The notes beneath the pieces were generated by a model, which saw nothing but the letters and a program-made list of their open reading frames with translations, did not search any database and was not told the origin of the DNA. This document shows, piece by piece, positions 10,331-21,936 of a stretch of DNA of 64,000 nucleotides. This stretch comes from Anomaloglossus baeobatrachus (taxonomy: Eukaryota; Chordata; Amphibia; Anura; Aromobatidae). Location of the stretch: contig NC_134357.1 in assembly GCF_048569485.1 (NCBI RefSeq), positions 109,042,744 to 109,106,743 of the forward strand. Reading direction: 5' to 3'. Within the stretch, counting starts at the first letter, position 1. Every line of letters starts with the position of its first letter. The translations under genes were made by a program, and so were the position numbers.

Positions 10331-11201
10331 TGTGACAGACCTGCAGGAGACCGGGAAAATGACCGGTGGAACCGTAAGCGACCGGGACAGGGTAGTGGCC
10401 CGCCGGAACCGAACTGGGGAGCCAACTGGATACCGGAGCACCAAGCAGGGTACTCAGACCCAGTACAAAGCCCTGAACCGACAGGGCCGAGTCGAATCAA
10501 CTGATTGCGGGCTGGACTTAAGGACCTACCCCACACAAGTCCCTTTAGAAGACAACAGCCCAACCATACAGGATAAAGCCACCGCCAAGGCATAGAGACC
10601 CAAAGGGCCAGCGTCTGCAGGCAAACGGGCTCCTCCGGCATATACAAGTCGGGGAGAGGACTACCGGTGTCTAGGCATAGGAGTCAAAGCATTTATACAC
10701 AGAGGTGCAGGAGAAAGGCAGAAACCACCAACCTAGTCTGGAAGAAGCTGCCGCCGGCTGCGGGCCCCGTTCATCACTCCGTTTGGTTTACCAGAGACTC
10801 CAGTGTCTTGTGTCAGAGTTAGTACACCAGTGCCATCAGGCACCGCACTGCACCGCATTGCACCGCAACACTTCACCCTGCACCCCGGCCCTCGCCTACC
10901 GGGCCCCGGGACCAACACCCCCTACCCACGGAGGGGTCAACACCTAGCTGTGCCATTACATCGCTCCCGGGAGCTCCATACCTTCACTGCAGCGGTGGTG
11001 TCCATAATCACCACAACCCGTGGGTGGCGTCACGAACTATCATCCCGAATCAAACACCCAAATCCACGCGTGTAGCAGCAACTCCCTTGCAGAGCGACGT
11101 GACCCCCGGTTCCATGAGAGGCTCGAGCCACCACTCGCAGTACAAGCACAGATCCGAACGGCTTGGCGGTCGCAGCCGAGCCCGCGGGGCGGTACAATTG
11201 T
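10331..11201 (+). mobile_element. LTR-derived insertion inside the minisatellite
   Basis: This segment shares long blocks with the plus-oriented LTRs at 15668 and 29951: the ggaaccg...cgggacaggg...tggcccgcc region, accccctacccacggagggg, and gcggtggtgtcc...cgtgggtggcgtcacgaac. It ends near gcggtaca at 11201. I could not settle the target duplication because the flanks are simple repeats. It is an old fragment of the same LTR group. Confidence 0.6.
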
Positions 11202-11860
11202 ATTAGTGTGTGTAGGGGGTGATGGGGGGTGCATTGTATTTGTGTGTGTGTAGGGGGGTGCATTGTATTGTGTGTGTGCGTGTGTGTGTGTGTGTAGGGG
11301 TAATGGAGGGTGCATTGTATTGTGTGTGTGTTTGTGGGGGGAGGGGTAATGGAGGGTGCATTGTATTGTGTGGGGGGAGGGGTAATGGAGGGTGCATTGT
11401 AGTGTGTGTGTGTGTGTGTGTTTGTGTAGGGGTAATAGGGGTGCATTATATTGTGTGTGTGGGGGGGAGGGGTAATGGAGGGTGCATTGTATTGTGTGTG
11501 TGTGTGTGTGTGGGCTAATGGGGGTGCATTGTATTGTTTGTGTGTGAGTGTGTGTGTGTGTAGGGGTAATGGGGGTGCATTGTATTTGTGTGTTTGAGGG
11601 AGGGGTAATGGTGGGTGCATTGTATTGTGTGTGTGTGTGTGTGTGTGTGTGTAGGGGTAATGGGTGTGCAATGTATTGTGTGTGTGTGTGTGTGTGGGGG
11701 GGAGTGGTAATGAAGGGTACATTGTAGTGTGTGTGTGTGTGTGTGTTTGTGTGTGTAGGGGTAATGGGGTGCATTGTATTGTGTGTGGGGTTGAGGGGTA
11801 ATGGAGGGTGTATTGTATTGTGTGTGTGTGTGTGTGGGGGGATTACAAAAGAGCAGTTTG
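11202..11860. repeat. TG-rich minisatellite, second part
   Basis: About a dozen units of roughly 45-65 bp each combine a (TG)n run with ggggtaatggagggtgcatt. The long open frames on the minus strand (rich in H, T, N, P) are repeat artefacts. Confidence 0.9.
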
Positions 11861-12740
11861 AGGGGGAATAAATAATAATAAATGGGCAATATGGGGGGGA
11901 CATTATGGAGAGAGGCAGTGTGGGGCTATATAACAAAGAGAGCAGTGTGGAGGGGACATTATGGAGAAAAGCTGTGTATGGGAACATTATGGAAAGAGGC
12001 AGCGTGGCGGTTTATTAAGGAGAGAGGCAGTGTGGGAGGTATTTTTGATAATGGCAGTGTAGGGGGATATTTTGTGAAGGAAGCACAGCAATTATTTATT
12101 CAGGGGCACAGCATGGGAGATATTTATATTTATGGGGCAGTATGATTATACTTTTATTTTTAAAGGTGCTGTGTGGGGAAGTGCTGCTGAAGGAGAAAGA
12201 TGGAGGTTTTCAGAGAGCAGTGGGTATGGAACCTCATCATGACATCTACACTGCGTGGAGACAAAAAGGACGGGAACAACTCAGGAGATGTCACCTATAA
12301 AGGTACCTGGATGTAAATGCTTATTTGTGATATTGCCTGCTTCTTATCAGTATTGTGGTTCCTGTATGGTCCGCAGTCTGATAACAACTCCCAGCATCTC
12401 CTTACCATTGTTAAGGACAAGCTGGACGTTGTAGATTCCGGAATCTTCCGAGCCGTCCCATTGATCTGCATTGTAACATACAGAACGTTTTCCGAGTGGA
12501 AAACACCAGAAGAATGGAGCGGTCACTTCTTTTAATCACTTGGTGGTTTTAGAAACCTGAAGTGGGTAAAAGATGCTCAAAATCCTGATCCTGTGCAAAG
12601 CGAGTAGATGCAGATGGTCATTCATGGCCAGTATTTTTCATAGTAGTTTCCATGGTGGGATCTGCCCACAAAAATTTCATTTCATATTCCCTAAGTGGTA
12701 CTCACCCAAAGTTATCACCAGTGAAAACAACAGCTTCCCT

Positions 12741-13891
12741 TGTGATGCCCACCACGGCTACAGGAATCGCCTCCTCCTTGGGAATTAACACCACATCCCA
12801 CACACAGGAACACCAGCCACAAATCCTAGTCGCCCCCCCGTGGCAGCCAGGACACACCAGTGGGCGGGACCAGGCGGATGGGAATGCCCACCTAGGCGTC
12901 TTGAGGTAACAAGGGGTGGGAACCAGAGAGTTTTCAGACAGAGTCAAACAGTGAGGAGTCTGACAGAGGAGCTGAGTGGTCGGGGTTGGAGCCCTTGGAC
13001 CACGGGAGAACCGACTAGGTGGCAGACGGCAGTGTAGGGCCACAGGCGATGGAGGACTGGTCGCGGGAGACCTGAAGTGGACCGGGGCAGGGTTGTAGCC
13101 CGCCAGTACCGACAAGGGGAATCCGGTCCAGAGGCCGTGCACAGGCGGGGTACCTGGACCCTAGGACGAGGCAAGCTTCAGGCCCCTTGTTAATTGACCA
13201 GCGGGACAAGGTACCAGGCCTTGTTTCTGAAGAGAGAAGCCCAGATAGAGCAAACCGGCAGCCCAACGCGGGGGATAGGGTGTCCGCCAAGAACCCATTA
13301 AATTCCACGGGTCAGAGTTTGTGGGCAACGGCTCCCTCTGCGTACAAAGCTGCAGGGGAGCGGATTTCTCCCGTTCCCAGCGGGTTTAATCGACACACAG
13401 TAAGACACAAGTGCAGGAGGAAGGGTCCCTACCTTGCTAACCCGTGTGCGAGACCAGCACACCTCTCCAATGGCAACCGGCATCCAGCCTTGGTTTACAG
13501 TACAGACTCTGTGTGAATTATTCCCAATCGTGAGTACACCAGTGTCATCCGGTCCAACCTGCCGACGGCGCCCCAGCACTGCTCCCTACCTACACCTGGG
13601 CCCCGAGACTACACCTCCCCTAATCGTGGAGGGGATATCATCTTGCTGCCCAACACCATCAGTCCCGGACACTGGCCCCAAGAGGGCTACCATCCCATCA
13701 CCGCGACGCACGGGTGGCATCACAGACAAAACCTATCTCCCCTGTAAATACCCCCTTTTTCACTGTTGCGAGGATGGGCGGTTGCACGAGCCCCGGGTCC
13801 GGTCACCACTCGAGCCCCCAGACAGGATCCCGGACCCGAGCACCCTTGAGCAGCCCCCTTTGCCGCAGAGCAGGCGGCACCCGCCGCAACA
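12741..13891 (+). mobile_element. Solo LTR, 1151 bp, TSD CCCT
   Basis: It starts TGTGATGCCCACCACGG and ends CGCCGCAACA. CCCT lies at both 12737-12740 and 13892-13895. Its layout follows the same plan as the other large LTRs: ctacaggaa near the start, cgggagacc...cggggcagggttgtagcccgcc in the middle, and cgcacgggtggcatcacag near the end. It is clearly older than the LTR at 2574. It is nested in the hAT at 9655-14237. Confidence 0.8.
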
Positions 13892-14237
13892 CCCTGATCC
13901 CCTATCTGTAGAATAGGTCATGAATATTACTTCAGGGGGATGTGATTTTGTATCCCTGCCCATCAGCTATGTGACCGCAGCATTATATGGAGAGCAGCAT
14001 CCTCTTCATTATCTGCGAGGCCCAGCTCTGTAGGGAAAATAGCGGCTTCACCAGGTCCTGCTACTAAGAGCAATAAATAAGCCTGAGCTGTAATACTGGA
14101 CGCAGCCGTGGCTGCATGTTATATGGTCGTGTTACACAATCTACAAGTGCAGAAAGATATTACACATTCAACACGTGAAAAGTGGGCCTGTGCACCCCCA
14201 AATGCCAGGGCTGAATTTTAGTCCCAGTCTGGCCCTG

Positions 14238-14534
14238 GTCTTCAGGTTCCTTTTGAAGCTTGTCAATGTAGGTGAGAGTCTGATATGTTGTGGCAGAGCA
14301 TTCCAGAGTATGCGGGAGGCACGGGAGAAATCTTGGATGCGATGGTGGAAAGAGGAGATGAGAGGGGAGCAGAGGAGGAGATCTTGTGAGGATCGAAGGT
14401 TACGTGCAGGTAAGTACCAGGAGACAAGGTCACAGATGTAGGGAGGAGACAGGTTGTGGATGGCGTTGTATGTCATAGTTAGTGTTTTGAACTGGAGTTG
14501 TTGGGCAATGGGAAGCCAGTGAAGGGATTGGCAG

Positions 14535-14536
<2 letters not shown>
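14238..14536 (-). mobile_element. C-terminal end of L2-type LINE ORF2
   Basis: On the minus strand the frame reads LHWLPIAQQLQFKTLTMTYN, then APPY-like SPPYICDL, RNLRSSQD, FSRASRILWNALPQHIRLS and SFKRNLKT. This is the conserved region downstream of the RT in L2/CR1-type ORF2 proteins. It has one uninterrupted frame here. The 5' side is lost at the (AT)n run at 14537, so only the last 100 or so codons remain; the rest of the 3' end is at 9372-9654. Confidence 0.75.

Positions 14537-14574
<38 letters not shown>
14537..14574. repeat. (AT)n microsatellite
   Basis: An almost pure AT dinucleotide run. It forms the boundary between the L2 fragment and the Tc1 element. Confidence 0.95.
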
Positions 14575-14577
<3 letters not shown>

Positions 14578-15503
14578 AGACCAAAAGTTTGGACGCACCT
14601 CCTCATTCAAAGAGTTTTCTTTATTTTCATGACTCTAAAAAATTGTAGATTCAGATTGAAGGCATCAAAACTATGAATTAAAACATGTGGAATGAAATAC
14701 TTAAAGTGTGAAACAACTGAAAATATGTCTTATATTCTAGGTTCTTTAAAGTAGACACCTTTTGCATTCATTTCACTTTGCACACTCTTGGCATTCTCTT
14801 GATGAGCTTCAAGAGGTAGTCACTGGAAAGGGTTTTCCAACAGTCTTGAAGGAGTTCCCAGAGATGCTTAGCACTTGTTGGCCCTTTTGCCTTCACTCTG
14901 CGGTCCAGCTCACTCTAAACCATCTCGATTGGGTTCAGGTCTGATGACTGTGGAGGCCAGGTCATCTGGCGTAGCACCCCATCACTCTCCTTCTAGTCAA
15001 ATAGCCCTTACACAGCCTGAAGGTGTGTTTTTGGTCATTGTCCTGTTGAAAAATAAATTATGGTCCAACTAAACGCAAACCGGATGGAATAGCACACCGC
15101 TGCAAGATGCTGTGGTAGGCATGCTGGTTTTGTATGCCTTCAATTTTGAATAAATCCCCAACAGTTTCAGCAGCAAAACAACCCCACAACATCACATCTC
15201 CTCCTCCATGCTTCACGGTGGAAACCAGGCATGTAAAGTCCATCCGTTCCCCTTTTCTACAAAGACACAGTGGTTGGATCCAAAGATCTCAAATTTGGAC
15301 TCATCAGACCAAAGCACAAATTTCCACTGGTCTAATGTCCATTCCTTGTGTTCTTTAGCCCAAACAAGTCTCTTCTGTTTGTTGCCTGTCCTTAGCAGAG
15401 GTTTCCTAGCAGCTATTTTACCATGAAGGCCTGCTGCACAAAGTATCCTCTTAATAGTTGTTCTAGAGATGAGAAGGTGTGTCCAAACTTTTGGTCTGTA
15501 CTG
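14575..15503 (-). mobile_element. Internally shortened Tc1-like transposon
   Basis: The ends are inverted repeats around AGACCAAAAGTTTGGAC, set in TA-rich DNA. The minus strand keeps the middle and C-terminal transposase: SRTTIKRILCAAGLHGK, LDQWKFVLWSDESKFEIFG (first catalytic D) and VKHGGGDVMLWGCF. The frame then breaks; the remnant further left is only recognisable in pieces. The paired-like DNA-binding N-terminus is missing, because SRTTIKR follows the right terminal repeat directly. At about 930 bp it is shorter than a typical 1.2-1.6 kb Tc1. Confidence 0.8.
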
Positions 15504-15667
15504 TGTATATATATATAAATATATATTAAACATAAAAAGGGCTTAACAAAATAGTAGGTCACTTTTGTATGCTTTTTTTCCCTTGTGATGCACATATAGC
15601 ATTCAAAATCTATATTTTCATCTATCATCCCCTACTACACAACCCACTAAGCTCCCCCTATTCATTA

Positions 15668-16602
15668 TGTGTCGCCCTGGACAAGCCAGAGGCCACAAAG
15701 AACAACATCACAACACCCCACACTCCCTGCAGGCACATCAAGGTCAGACACAAAACCCTTGTTGCCTTCCTCCAGGGGCTGATGTCCACACCAGGGGGTG
15801 GAGCCAGGCGGTTGGTCTCCACCCACCGAGGAGTTCACAGTCCTGGAGGCGGGAAAACCCAACAAGTCTAGGAGAGGAAGGGAGAGGAGGTCTGGAGAAA
15901 GGCAGACACAGACTGGGGCCTAGGTTGGAGCCTAGGGCCCTCGAGTAGAGAGTCAGGCAGACCGTAGTGGCCGTCTGCAGGGAGCCGGGCAGACAGTTGG
16001 TGGAACCGTAGGTAGCAGGTGCTGGGCGGTGGCCCACCAGTACTGAACCGGGGAGCCAGCTGGAAACCGGAGTGCAGGAGGAGCGTACGGAAGGTGCAGG
16101 AAAGGACTTACATTACCAACCTGGGGTCAGGGGAGAGACACCGCAGCCAGACAGTTGGTAGAACCGTAGGTAGCCGGGGCTGGGCGGTGGCCCACCGGTA
16201 CTGAACCGGGGAGCCAGCTGGAAACCGGAGCACAGGAGGAGCGTACGGAAGGTGCAGGAAATGACTTACATTACCAACCTGGGGTCAGGGGAGAGACACC
16301 GCAGCCGCCTGTGGGACCCGTCCATCCAGCCGTTTGTTTCAGCAGAGACTCTGTGTGTATCATTGGGCTGAGTGAGTACCACCGTGCCGTGCGGCACAGC
16401 GCTGCCCCTGCGACCCTGCACCTCACCAGGCCCCGCAACCCGCCTGTCATCCGTCCCTACCCCATCACCGGGCCCCGGGACAACCAACCCCCTACCCACG
16501 GAGGGGAGAATTAACAACAAAGCTGCTCCCTGTCACCGCTTCCGGGATCCCCGTCCAGAGCAGCGGTGGTGTCCACAAAATCACCACAACCGTGGGTGGC
16601 AT
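15668..16602 (+). mobile_element. Solo LTR, left part (TSD ATTA)
   Basis: The LTR starts TGTGTCGCCCTGGACAAGCC just after ATTA (15664-15667). It runs to 16602, where an inverted LTR array inserted, and finishes at 20519-20685, followed by ATTA at 20686-20689. A block of about 110 bp (cagacagttgg...gacttacattacc) occurs twice, near 15980-16115 and 16150-16280. Confidence 0.82.
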
Positions 16603-17627
16603 TGTCGCGGGCGGAGGAGGGGATGCCGCGCTCTCCCACTGCTCGGGTCCAGCTGCCGCTGCGGCTGCTGCGGCCTGCTGCTGCTGCTCGGTGGCTCGAG
16701 CGATGGGCCGGATCCCGGGGACTCGAGCGGCGCTCCTCGCCCGTGAGTGAAAGGGGATTGGTTTTTGGGATAGTTTATTGTCCGTGATGCCACCCACGGT
16801 TGTGGTGATTTGTTGACACCACCGCTGCTCTGTATGGGGATCCCGGGGACTGATGACAGGGAGCAGCAAAGTTGTTGGTTCTCCCCTCCGTGGGTAGGGG
16901 GTAGTTGTCCCGGGGCCCAGTGATGAGGTGGGTGATGAGGGATGGCGGGGCCGGTGCAGGGCTTGGTGGGGTGCAGGGACGCGGGGGGCAGCGCTGTGCC
17001 TTGCGGCACTGTGGTACTCACTCAGCCTGAGACAGGGACACAGTTCTCGGTAAAACACACGGCTGGAAAGACGGTTCCCACGGACGGCTGCACTTGCTGT
17101 TCCCCAGTAGTTGACGGTAACGGTCCCTTTTCCTGCACCTGAGATGATGATGGTAACGGTTGCGGCTGCCGCTCTCTCCCACCCAAGTAACCTGGCCCTG
17201 ATGCTGCCCCTAAAACCCAGGCAGCACCCCTTGACCCCAGTCCTGAACCAGTTACCCGAGCGGGATCTGTCCTTCCCCTCCAGAGGGTAGCCACCGGTTC
17301 CTGTGGTGGCTGGGCCCCAGCCTGCTCCACTGCGGGCCCTCCCTCCAACCTGCCTCTCCGGAGGCGGTGACGGTTTCTGCAACAACAGATTTTTATTTAC
17401 AACCCACTTAACGTTTGTGGTTGCCCTGCAAGTTCACGGGCTTGTCCATAGGAGTTCCTATGCAGCTTGATGGTCCCCACGGGGACAACAATACCGGCAA
17501 CGGCCGGTTTCAAATCACAGGTGAATCAGGTAAATCCTCGGTTCCATTTACTTATCATCATTTGCAAAACTTTAAACAGACACACTGGTGGTCCCAACGG
17601 GGACTGTGCAAGGGTGCTCCGCTGCCC

Positions 17628-18251
17628 TTACTGTGCACTTTCGTCCTCCTCACCCGGCTCTGGGTGGAAGAACACGGGCACCAGCCCCTCCAGCGCATAG
17701 CAAGCGCGGCGAGGAAGGGCCGCCCGACACCCGTTGTTTCCACTCCGGGGGATGTAAGTGGCCTCCGTGCCCTGCAGAGCGACGACTCCTTCATCTTCCT
17801 CCGAAACGGACTCGGTGTCAGGCCTGGAATCACTATCGTCCGTCTCTGCGCTAGGTGGGTTGCTGCCAGCTGCCGCAGCTTCCAGGCGTGTCACTCTCTC
17901 GGCCACTGTCACGAAGGGGTGTACGCCCGATGGACCAGGCGCAGCGTGGTGCACGGGCAAGGAGGACAGAGGTGGTATGGGGGCCAGGGGTAGACCGGGT
18001 CCCTTAGCCGCAGCGGCCGGTCCCTCGGGGACATAGGGGCGTGGGTCACTCACCAGCTCCTCCATCATGGCCTCCATTCCATACACTCGTGCAACTGCAG
18101 CTGCATCCTCCACCTCCGCGGTCCACTGTTCCATCAGCCGGCAGATCTGGTTCCGGTAGTGTCGGCAGATCCCTGCCGTCCGGGCCCTCAGCCATGCCGC
18201 TGTCCCGGGCACCGGTTCGGTAGCCTCCGCATAGCTAGGGGGAGCGGACAT
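17628..18251 (-). CDS. LTR-element ORF, 207 aa, without a cold-shock domain
   Basis: Residues 1-100 parallel the ORF at 4521-5600: PVPGTAAWLRARTAG, a charged helix, then VSDPRPYVPEGPAAAAKGPG and a proline-rich run. After that it diverges into an acidic segment (PDTESVSEEDEGVVAL, near residues 138-153) and ends HPEPGEEDESAQ. No cold-shock, zinc-knuckle, protease or polymerase motif is visible. Function unknown; inferred to be the matching protein of a sister non-autonomous family. Confidence 0.5.
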   Translation of the reverse strand: MSAPPSYAEATEPVPGTAAWLRARTAGICRHYRNQICRLMEQWTAEVEDAAAVARVYGMEAMMEELVSDPRPYVPEGPAAAAKGPGLPLAPIPPLSSLPVHHAAPGPSGVHPFVTVAERVTRLEAAAAGSNPPSAETDDSDSRPDTESVSEEDEGVVALQGTEATYIPRSGNNGCRAALPRRACYALEGLVPVFFHPEPGEEDESAQ

Positions 18252-18538
18252 TCCTTGCAGCGGTCGGCGGATCGTGGGGTCCCAGCGTCCTTATCTGTAT
18301 AGCCGCGGCTACATGCGACCAGTTGCCATTTCGTCCCCCTTAGCCTCTTTCCGGCCCGTCCTCTATCGGGGCGGGGTCTTGGCCTTCGCGCCTCCACTAC
18401 TCGAGAAGACACTCGAGCGGGAACTTTTCGCGCCAAAGATGGCGACGTCTGAAATTTTCTGGCCGGACACCTCCGGCGGTCACAAGGCGCACCTCTACCC
18501 AACGGCAGAGCGGTAAGATCCTGTTTGTGATGCCAAGT

Positions 18539-19773
18539 TGTCGCGGGCGGAGGAGGGGACGCCGCGCTCTCCCACTGCTCGGGTCCGGCTGCCGCTGCGG
18601 CTGCTGCGGCCTGCTGCTGCTGCTCGGTGGCTCGAGCGATGGGCCGGATCCCGGGGACTCGAGCGGCGCTCCTCGTCCGTGAATGAAAGGGGATTGGTTT
18701 TTGGGATAGTTTATTGTCCGTGACGCCACCCACGGTTGTGGTGATTTGTTGACACCACCGCTGCTCTGTATGGGGATCCCGGGGACTGATGACAGGGAGC
18801 AGCAAAGTTGTTGGTTCTCCCCTCCGTGGGTAGGGGGTAGTTGTCCCGGGGCCCAGTGATGAGGTGGGTGATGAGGGATGGCGGGGCCGGTGCAGGGCTT
18901 GGTGGGGTGCAGGGACGCGGGGGGCAGCGCTGTGCCTTGCGGCACTGTGGTACTCACTCAGCCTGAGACAGGGACACAGTTCTCGGTAAAACACACGGCT
19001 GGAAAGACGGTTCCCACGGACGGCTGCACTTGCTGTTCCCCAGTAGTTGACGGTAACAGTCCCTTTTCCTGCACCTGAGATGATGATGGTAACGATGGGT
19101 TCCCACCGGTAACCCGCTCCCCGGCTTGGATATGGGCCGGAGGAGACCTACTTTGCCCGCAGGCGCTGGCCCTGAGAAACTGGTGCCCTGGCGGTGGCGG
19201 TGTCTCTCTCCAACGGTTGGACTGTTGCCTTCAATCGGGACTTGGTTGTTGGGAGACCCAGAGGTCCCCTTCACTAACGGATTTGGCAAATTCACGGCAA
19301 CTCCTAGCCTTGCCGGGATCCGAAAGGCCCCTGCCAATGGTGCTGACTGCTCTTCGTATACCGCTCCGGTACCGCCGGTCCACCACCCGTCCACGGTCCT
19401 TCCGGCAAACTCCAAGCAGCCTCTCCTGCAGACAGTCACCGCCGTCTGCTGACCTTGCTGTCTCAGTCCGGGGCACACACCCGGACCAGCTTCAGGCTTT
19501 ACAAACTGTCACTTTTTACTCCTTCTCTCAAGCTCCTCTACTACTTCCCTTCCTTCTACTTCCACTAACTTTTCTTATCTGCCTGGTTCTCCCGCCTCCA
19601 GGGCTGTGAACTCCTCGGTGGGCGAAGTCAACCGCCTGGCCCACCCCCTGGTGTGGACATCAGCCCCTGGAGGAAGGCAACAAGGATTTTAGGTTAGCCA
19701 TGGTGTTCCTAACTGGGGTGTAGGGTGTGGTGGTGTTCTGACCTGTGACCCATGGCTTGCCCAGGGCGTCACA
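18539..19773 (-). repeat. Full LTR within the array, 1235 bp
   Basis: It begins at tgtcgcgggcgg and ends gggcgtcaca, and it borders a polypurine tract (ctaagggggaa on the minus strand). It is the best-preserved LTR of this family in the window. Confidence 0.8.
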
Positions 19774-20518
19774 TTCCCCCTTAGCAAAATGCAGACTGTC
19801 CGCGGGCTGCCCGTCCAACACCGGTTTTATTTTCTGAAAAGATATAAAAAGACATGACATACAAATAGAATAACTTCATCCCACATCGGGAGGTTCATTT
19901 CTTAAACGTTGCAAAACGGTAACATTAAAACGGTTGCGGCTGCCGCTCTCTCCCACCCAAGTAACCTGGCCCTGATGCTGCCCCTAAAACCCAGGCAGCA
20001 CCCCTTGACCCCAGTCCTGAACCAGTTACCCGAGCGGGATCTGTCCTTCCCCTCCAGAGGGTAGCCCGGGGACTGATGACAGGGAGCAGCAAAGTTGTTG
20101 GTTCTCCCCTCCGTGGGTAGGGGGTAGTTGTCCCAGGGCCCAGTGATGAGGTGGGTGATGAGGGATGGCGGGGCTGGTGCAGGGCTTGGTGGGGTGCAGG
20201 GACGCGGGGGGCAGCGCTGTGCCTTGCGGACCAGCTTCAGGCTTTACAAACTGTCACTTTTTACTCCTTCTCTCAAGCTCCTCTACTACTTCCCTTCCTT
20301 CTACTTCCACTAACTTTTCTTATCTGCCTGGTTCTCCCGCCTCCAGGGCTGTGAACTCCTCGGTGGGCGGAGCCAACCGCCTGGCCCACCCCCTGGTGTG
20401 GACATCAGCCCCTGGAGGAAGGTAACAAGGATTTTAGGTTAGCCTTGGTGTTCCTAACTGGGGTGTAGGGTGTGGTGGTGTTATGACCTGTGACCCCTGG
20501 CTTGCCCAGGGCGTCACA

Positions 20519-20685
20519 GCGTCACGGACAATAAATCCCCAAAACCATTCCCCTTTTCACTCACGGGCGAGGAGCGCCGCTCGAGTCCCCGGGATCCGGC
20601 CCATCGCTCGAGCCACCGAGCAGCAGCAGCGGCAGCTGGACCCGAGCAGTGGGAGAGCGCAGCGTCCCCTCCTCCGCCCGCGACA
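20519..20685 (+). mobile_element. Solo LTR, right part (TSD ATTA)
   Basis: This is the end of the LTR that starts at 15668: gcgtcacggacaataaatcc, then cactcacgggcgaggagcgc and the terminal ccgcccgcgaca. It is followed by ATTA. Confidence 0.82.
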
Positions 20686-21416
20686 ATTACTATGTTTATC
20701 ATGGACAGCACACTGACGCCATCCTTGTGCCTTTTGTGATTTTGATGAGCCCATAGACTTGTAGGGGTAACTGATCAGTCAGTTTGCAAAAAAACCCCCA
20801 TAAAAAAACAAATAAAAAAACACGGACATATGAACTGTCCCATACACTATAATGGATATGGTTCACGCATGCGATGCATGATCATTTGTATAAGATCTTA
20901 TGCTGATCTGAGTCCTCCTCCTTAATTTACATTCAATTAATAGATTTTAGGGACAGAGAACATGGGCGTACCCAGCGAGGGGCGGGGGCAGCAGCTGCCC
21001 CCCCTAGAAGCAGGGGCACGCACCTATTATGACCTGTCTCTGTCAGGTAGCGGGTGCGTCAGGCAGTGCGGGTGGTGAGGAGAGGACAGGGCGGCATGGT
21101 GCATTGGCACCCGCCACCCAGTAGTACTGCAGGGCAGGCTGAACGCTGGTCACGCAGCCGCTCCTAGTAGGAGCTGTAAAATCCCGTCCTTAGTGCCTGC
21201 TGGCCGCTCTGCACTGCAAATCAGCACAGCGGGGACTGGACTGGAGGGATGACATTGACATCATCACTCTGCGCCCCGTTGTGTCGAGTCCTGCAGTGCA
21301 GAGCGGCCGGCACAGTCACTGGGGAGACTGCTGGGAGGCTGAGCTGCTGCCACAAGTAAAAAATGTAAATATTAAATCAGACAGTCTGGGGGTCTGGGGA
21401 GCTGTTGTATATGATG

Positions 21417-21725
21417 GGGGGGGCTGAATATGGGAGCCCTAGGGGGGCCTTATATGAGATACAGCCCCCCATAGGGCTCCTATCATGTGAGCCCTATGGA
21501 AGGGCTGTATATGATATGGGGGCCCTATGAGGGGCTGTATATGACATGGGAGCCCTATGGGGGGCTGTATATGAGATGGGAGTCCTATGGGGGGCTGTAT
21601 ATGAGATGAGAGTCCTGTGGGGGGCTGTATATGACATGGGAGCCCTATGAGGGGCTGTATATGACATGGGAGCCCTATGGGGGGCTGTATATGAGATGGG
21701 AGCCCTATGGGGGGCTGTATATGAG
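21417..21725. repeat. 30-bp tandem repeat inside the hAT
   Basis: About ten units of the type ggggctgtatatgacatggg + agccctatgg. The open frame on the minus strand (HIQPPIGLPS repeats) is an artefact of the 30-bp period. Confidence 0.9.
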
Positions 21726-21735
21726 ATTTATATGA

Positions 21736-21936
21736 GAGACAGCTACTATTGAACGATCTTTTAGTACCCTTCGAAGGGTAAAGACCTGGCTCAGAAGTAC
21801 AATGGGAGAGGACAGACTGACTGGGTTGTGCTTGATGAGCGTCCATCGGAAATTCTTCAAGGAAAATCGGGACTGGATTGAAACAAAAGTTTTGAACACG
21901 TTTTCTTCAAACCCAAGAAAAATGATATTAGTATAA
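21736..21936 (+). pseudogene. hAT transposase C-terminal dimerisation region
   Basis: The frame reads ATIERSFSTLRRVKTWLRST, then MGEDRLTGLCLMSVHRKFF and a stop at 21934-21936. ERSFSTLRR...LRSTMGEDRL...L.SVHR is the signature of the hAT C-terminal dimerisation region, as in ZMYM- or P52rIPK-like transposase relatives. The rest of the protein is absent, and the piece merges upstream with the 30-bp repeat. The remaining 66 codons are open. Confidence 0.85.

Larger units (their letters stand above)
9655..14237. mobile_element. Large non-autonomous hAT element, 4.6 kb
   Basis: The ends are imperfect inverted repeats: CAGGCCCGGCCTGACC on the left and, reversed, CAGGGCCAGACTGGGAC on the right. An exact 8-bp target duplication GTCTTCAG flanks it (9647-9654 and 14238-14245), and removing the element restores the L2 reading frame around it. 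The second terminus is a known type among vertebrate hATs. No transposase remnant was found. Inside are two LTR-derived insertions (10331-11201 and 12741-13891) and TG-rich minisatellites that make up much of its length. Confidence 0.85.
16603..20518 (-). mobile_element. Rearranged LTR-internal-LTR-internal-LTR array
   Basis: The array is in minus orientation and nested in the solo LTR at 15668-20685. Three LTR-derived parts (16603-17157, 18539-19773 and about 20065-20518) alternate with two internal-derived parts (17158-18538 and 19774-20064). Its outer ends are TGTGACGCCCTGGGC and CCGCCCGCGACA, and the flanks GCAT (16599-16602) and GCGT (20519-20522) fit a 4-bp duplication with one change. 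Such tandem copies typically arise by unequal recombination between LTRs. It is related to, but distinct from, the element at 2574. It is broken, with several rearrangements. Confidence 0.78.

Noticed and set aside
11030-11987. Frames of 230 and 315 aa rich in H, T and N
   Set aside because: They translate the (TG)n minisatellite and break down outside it.
14537-14574. (AT)n run as a terminator or promoter element
   Set aside because: It is a plain microsatellite at a transposon junction.
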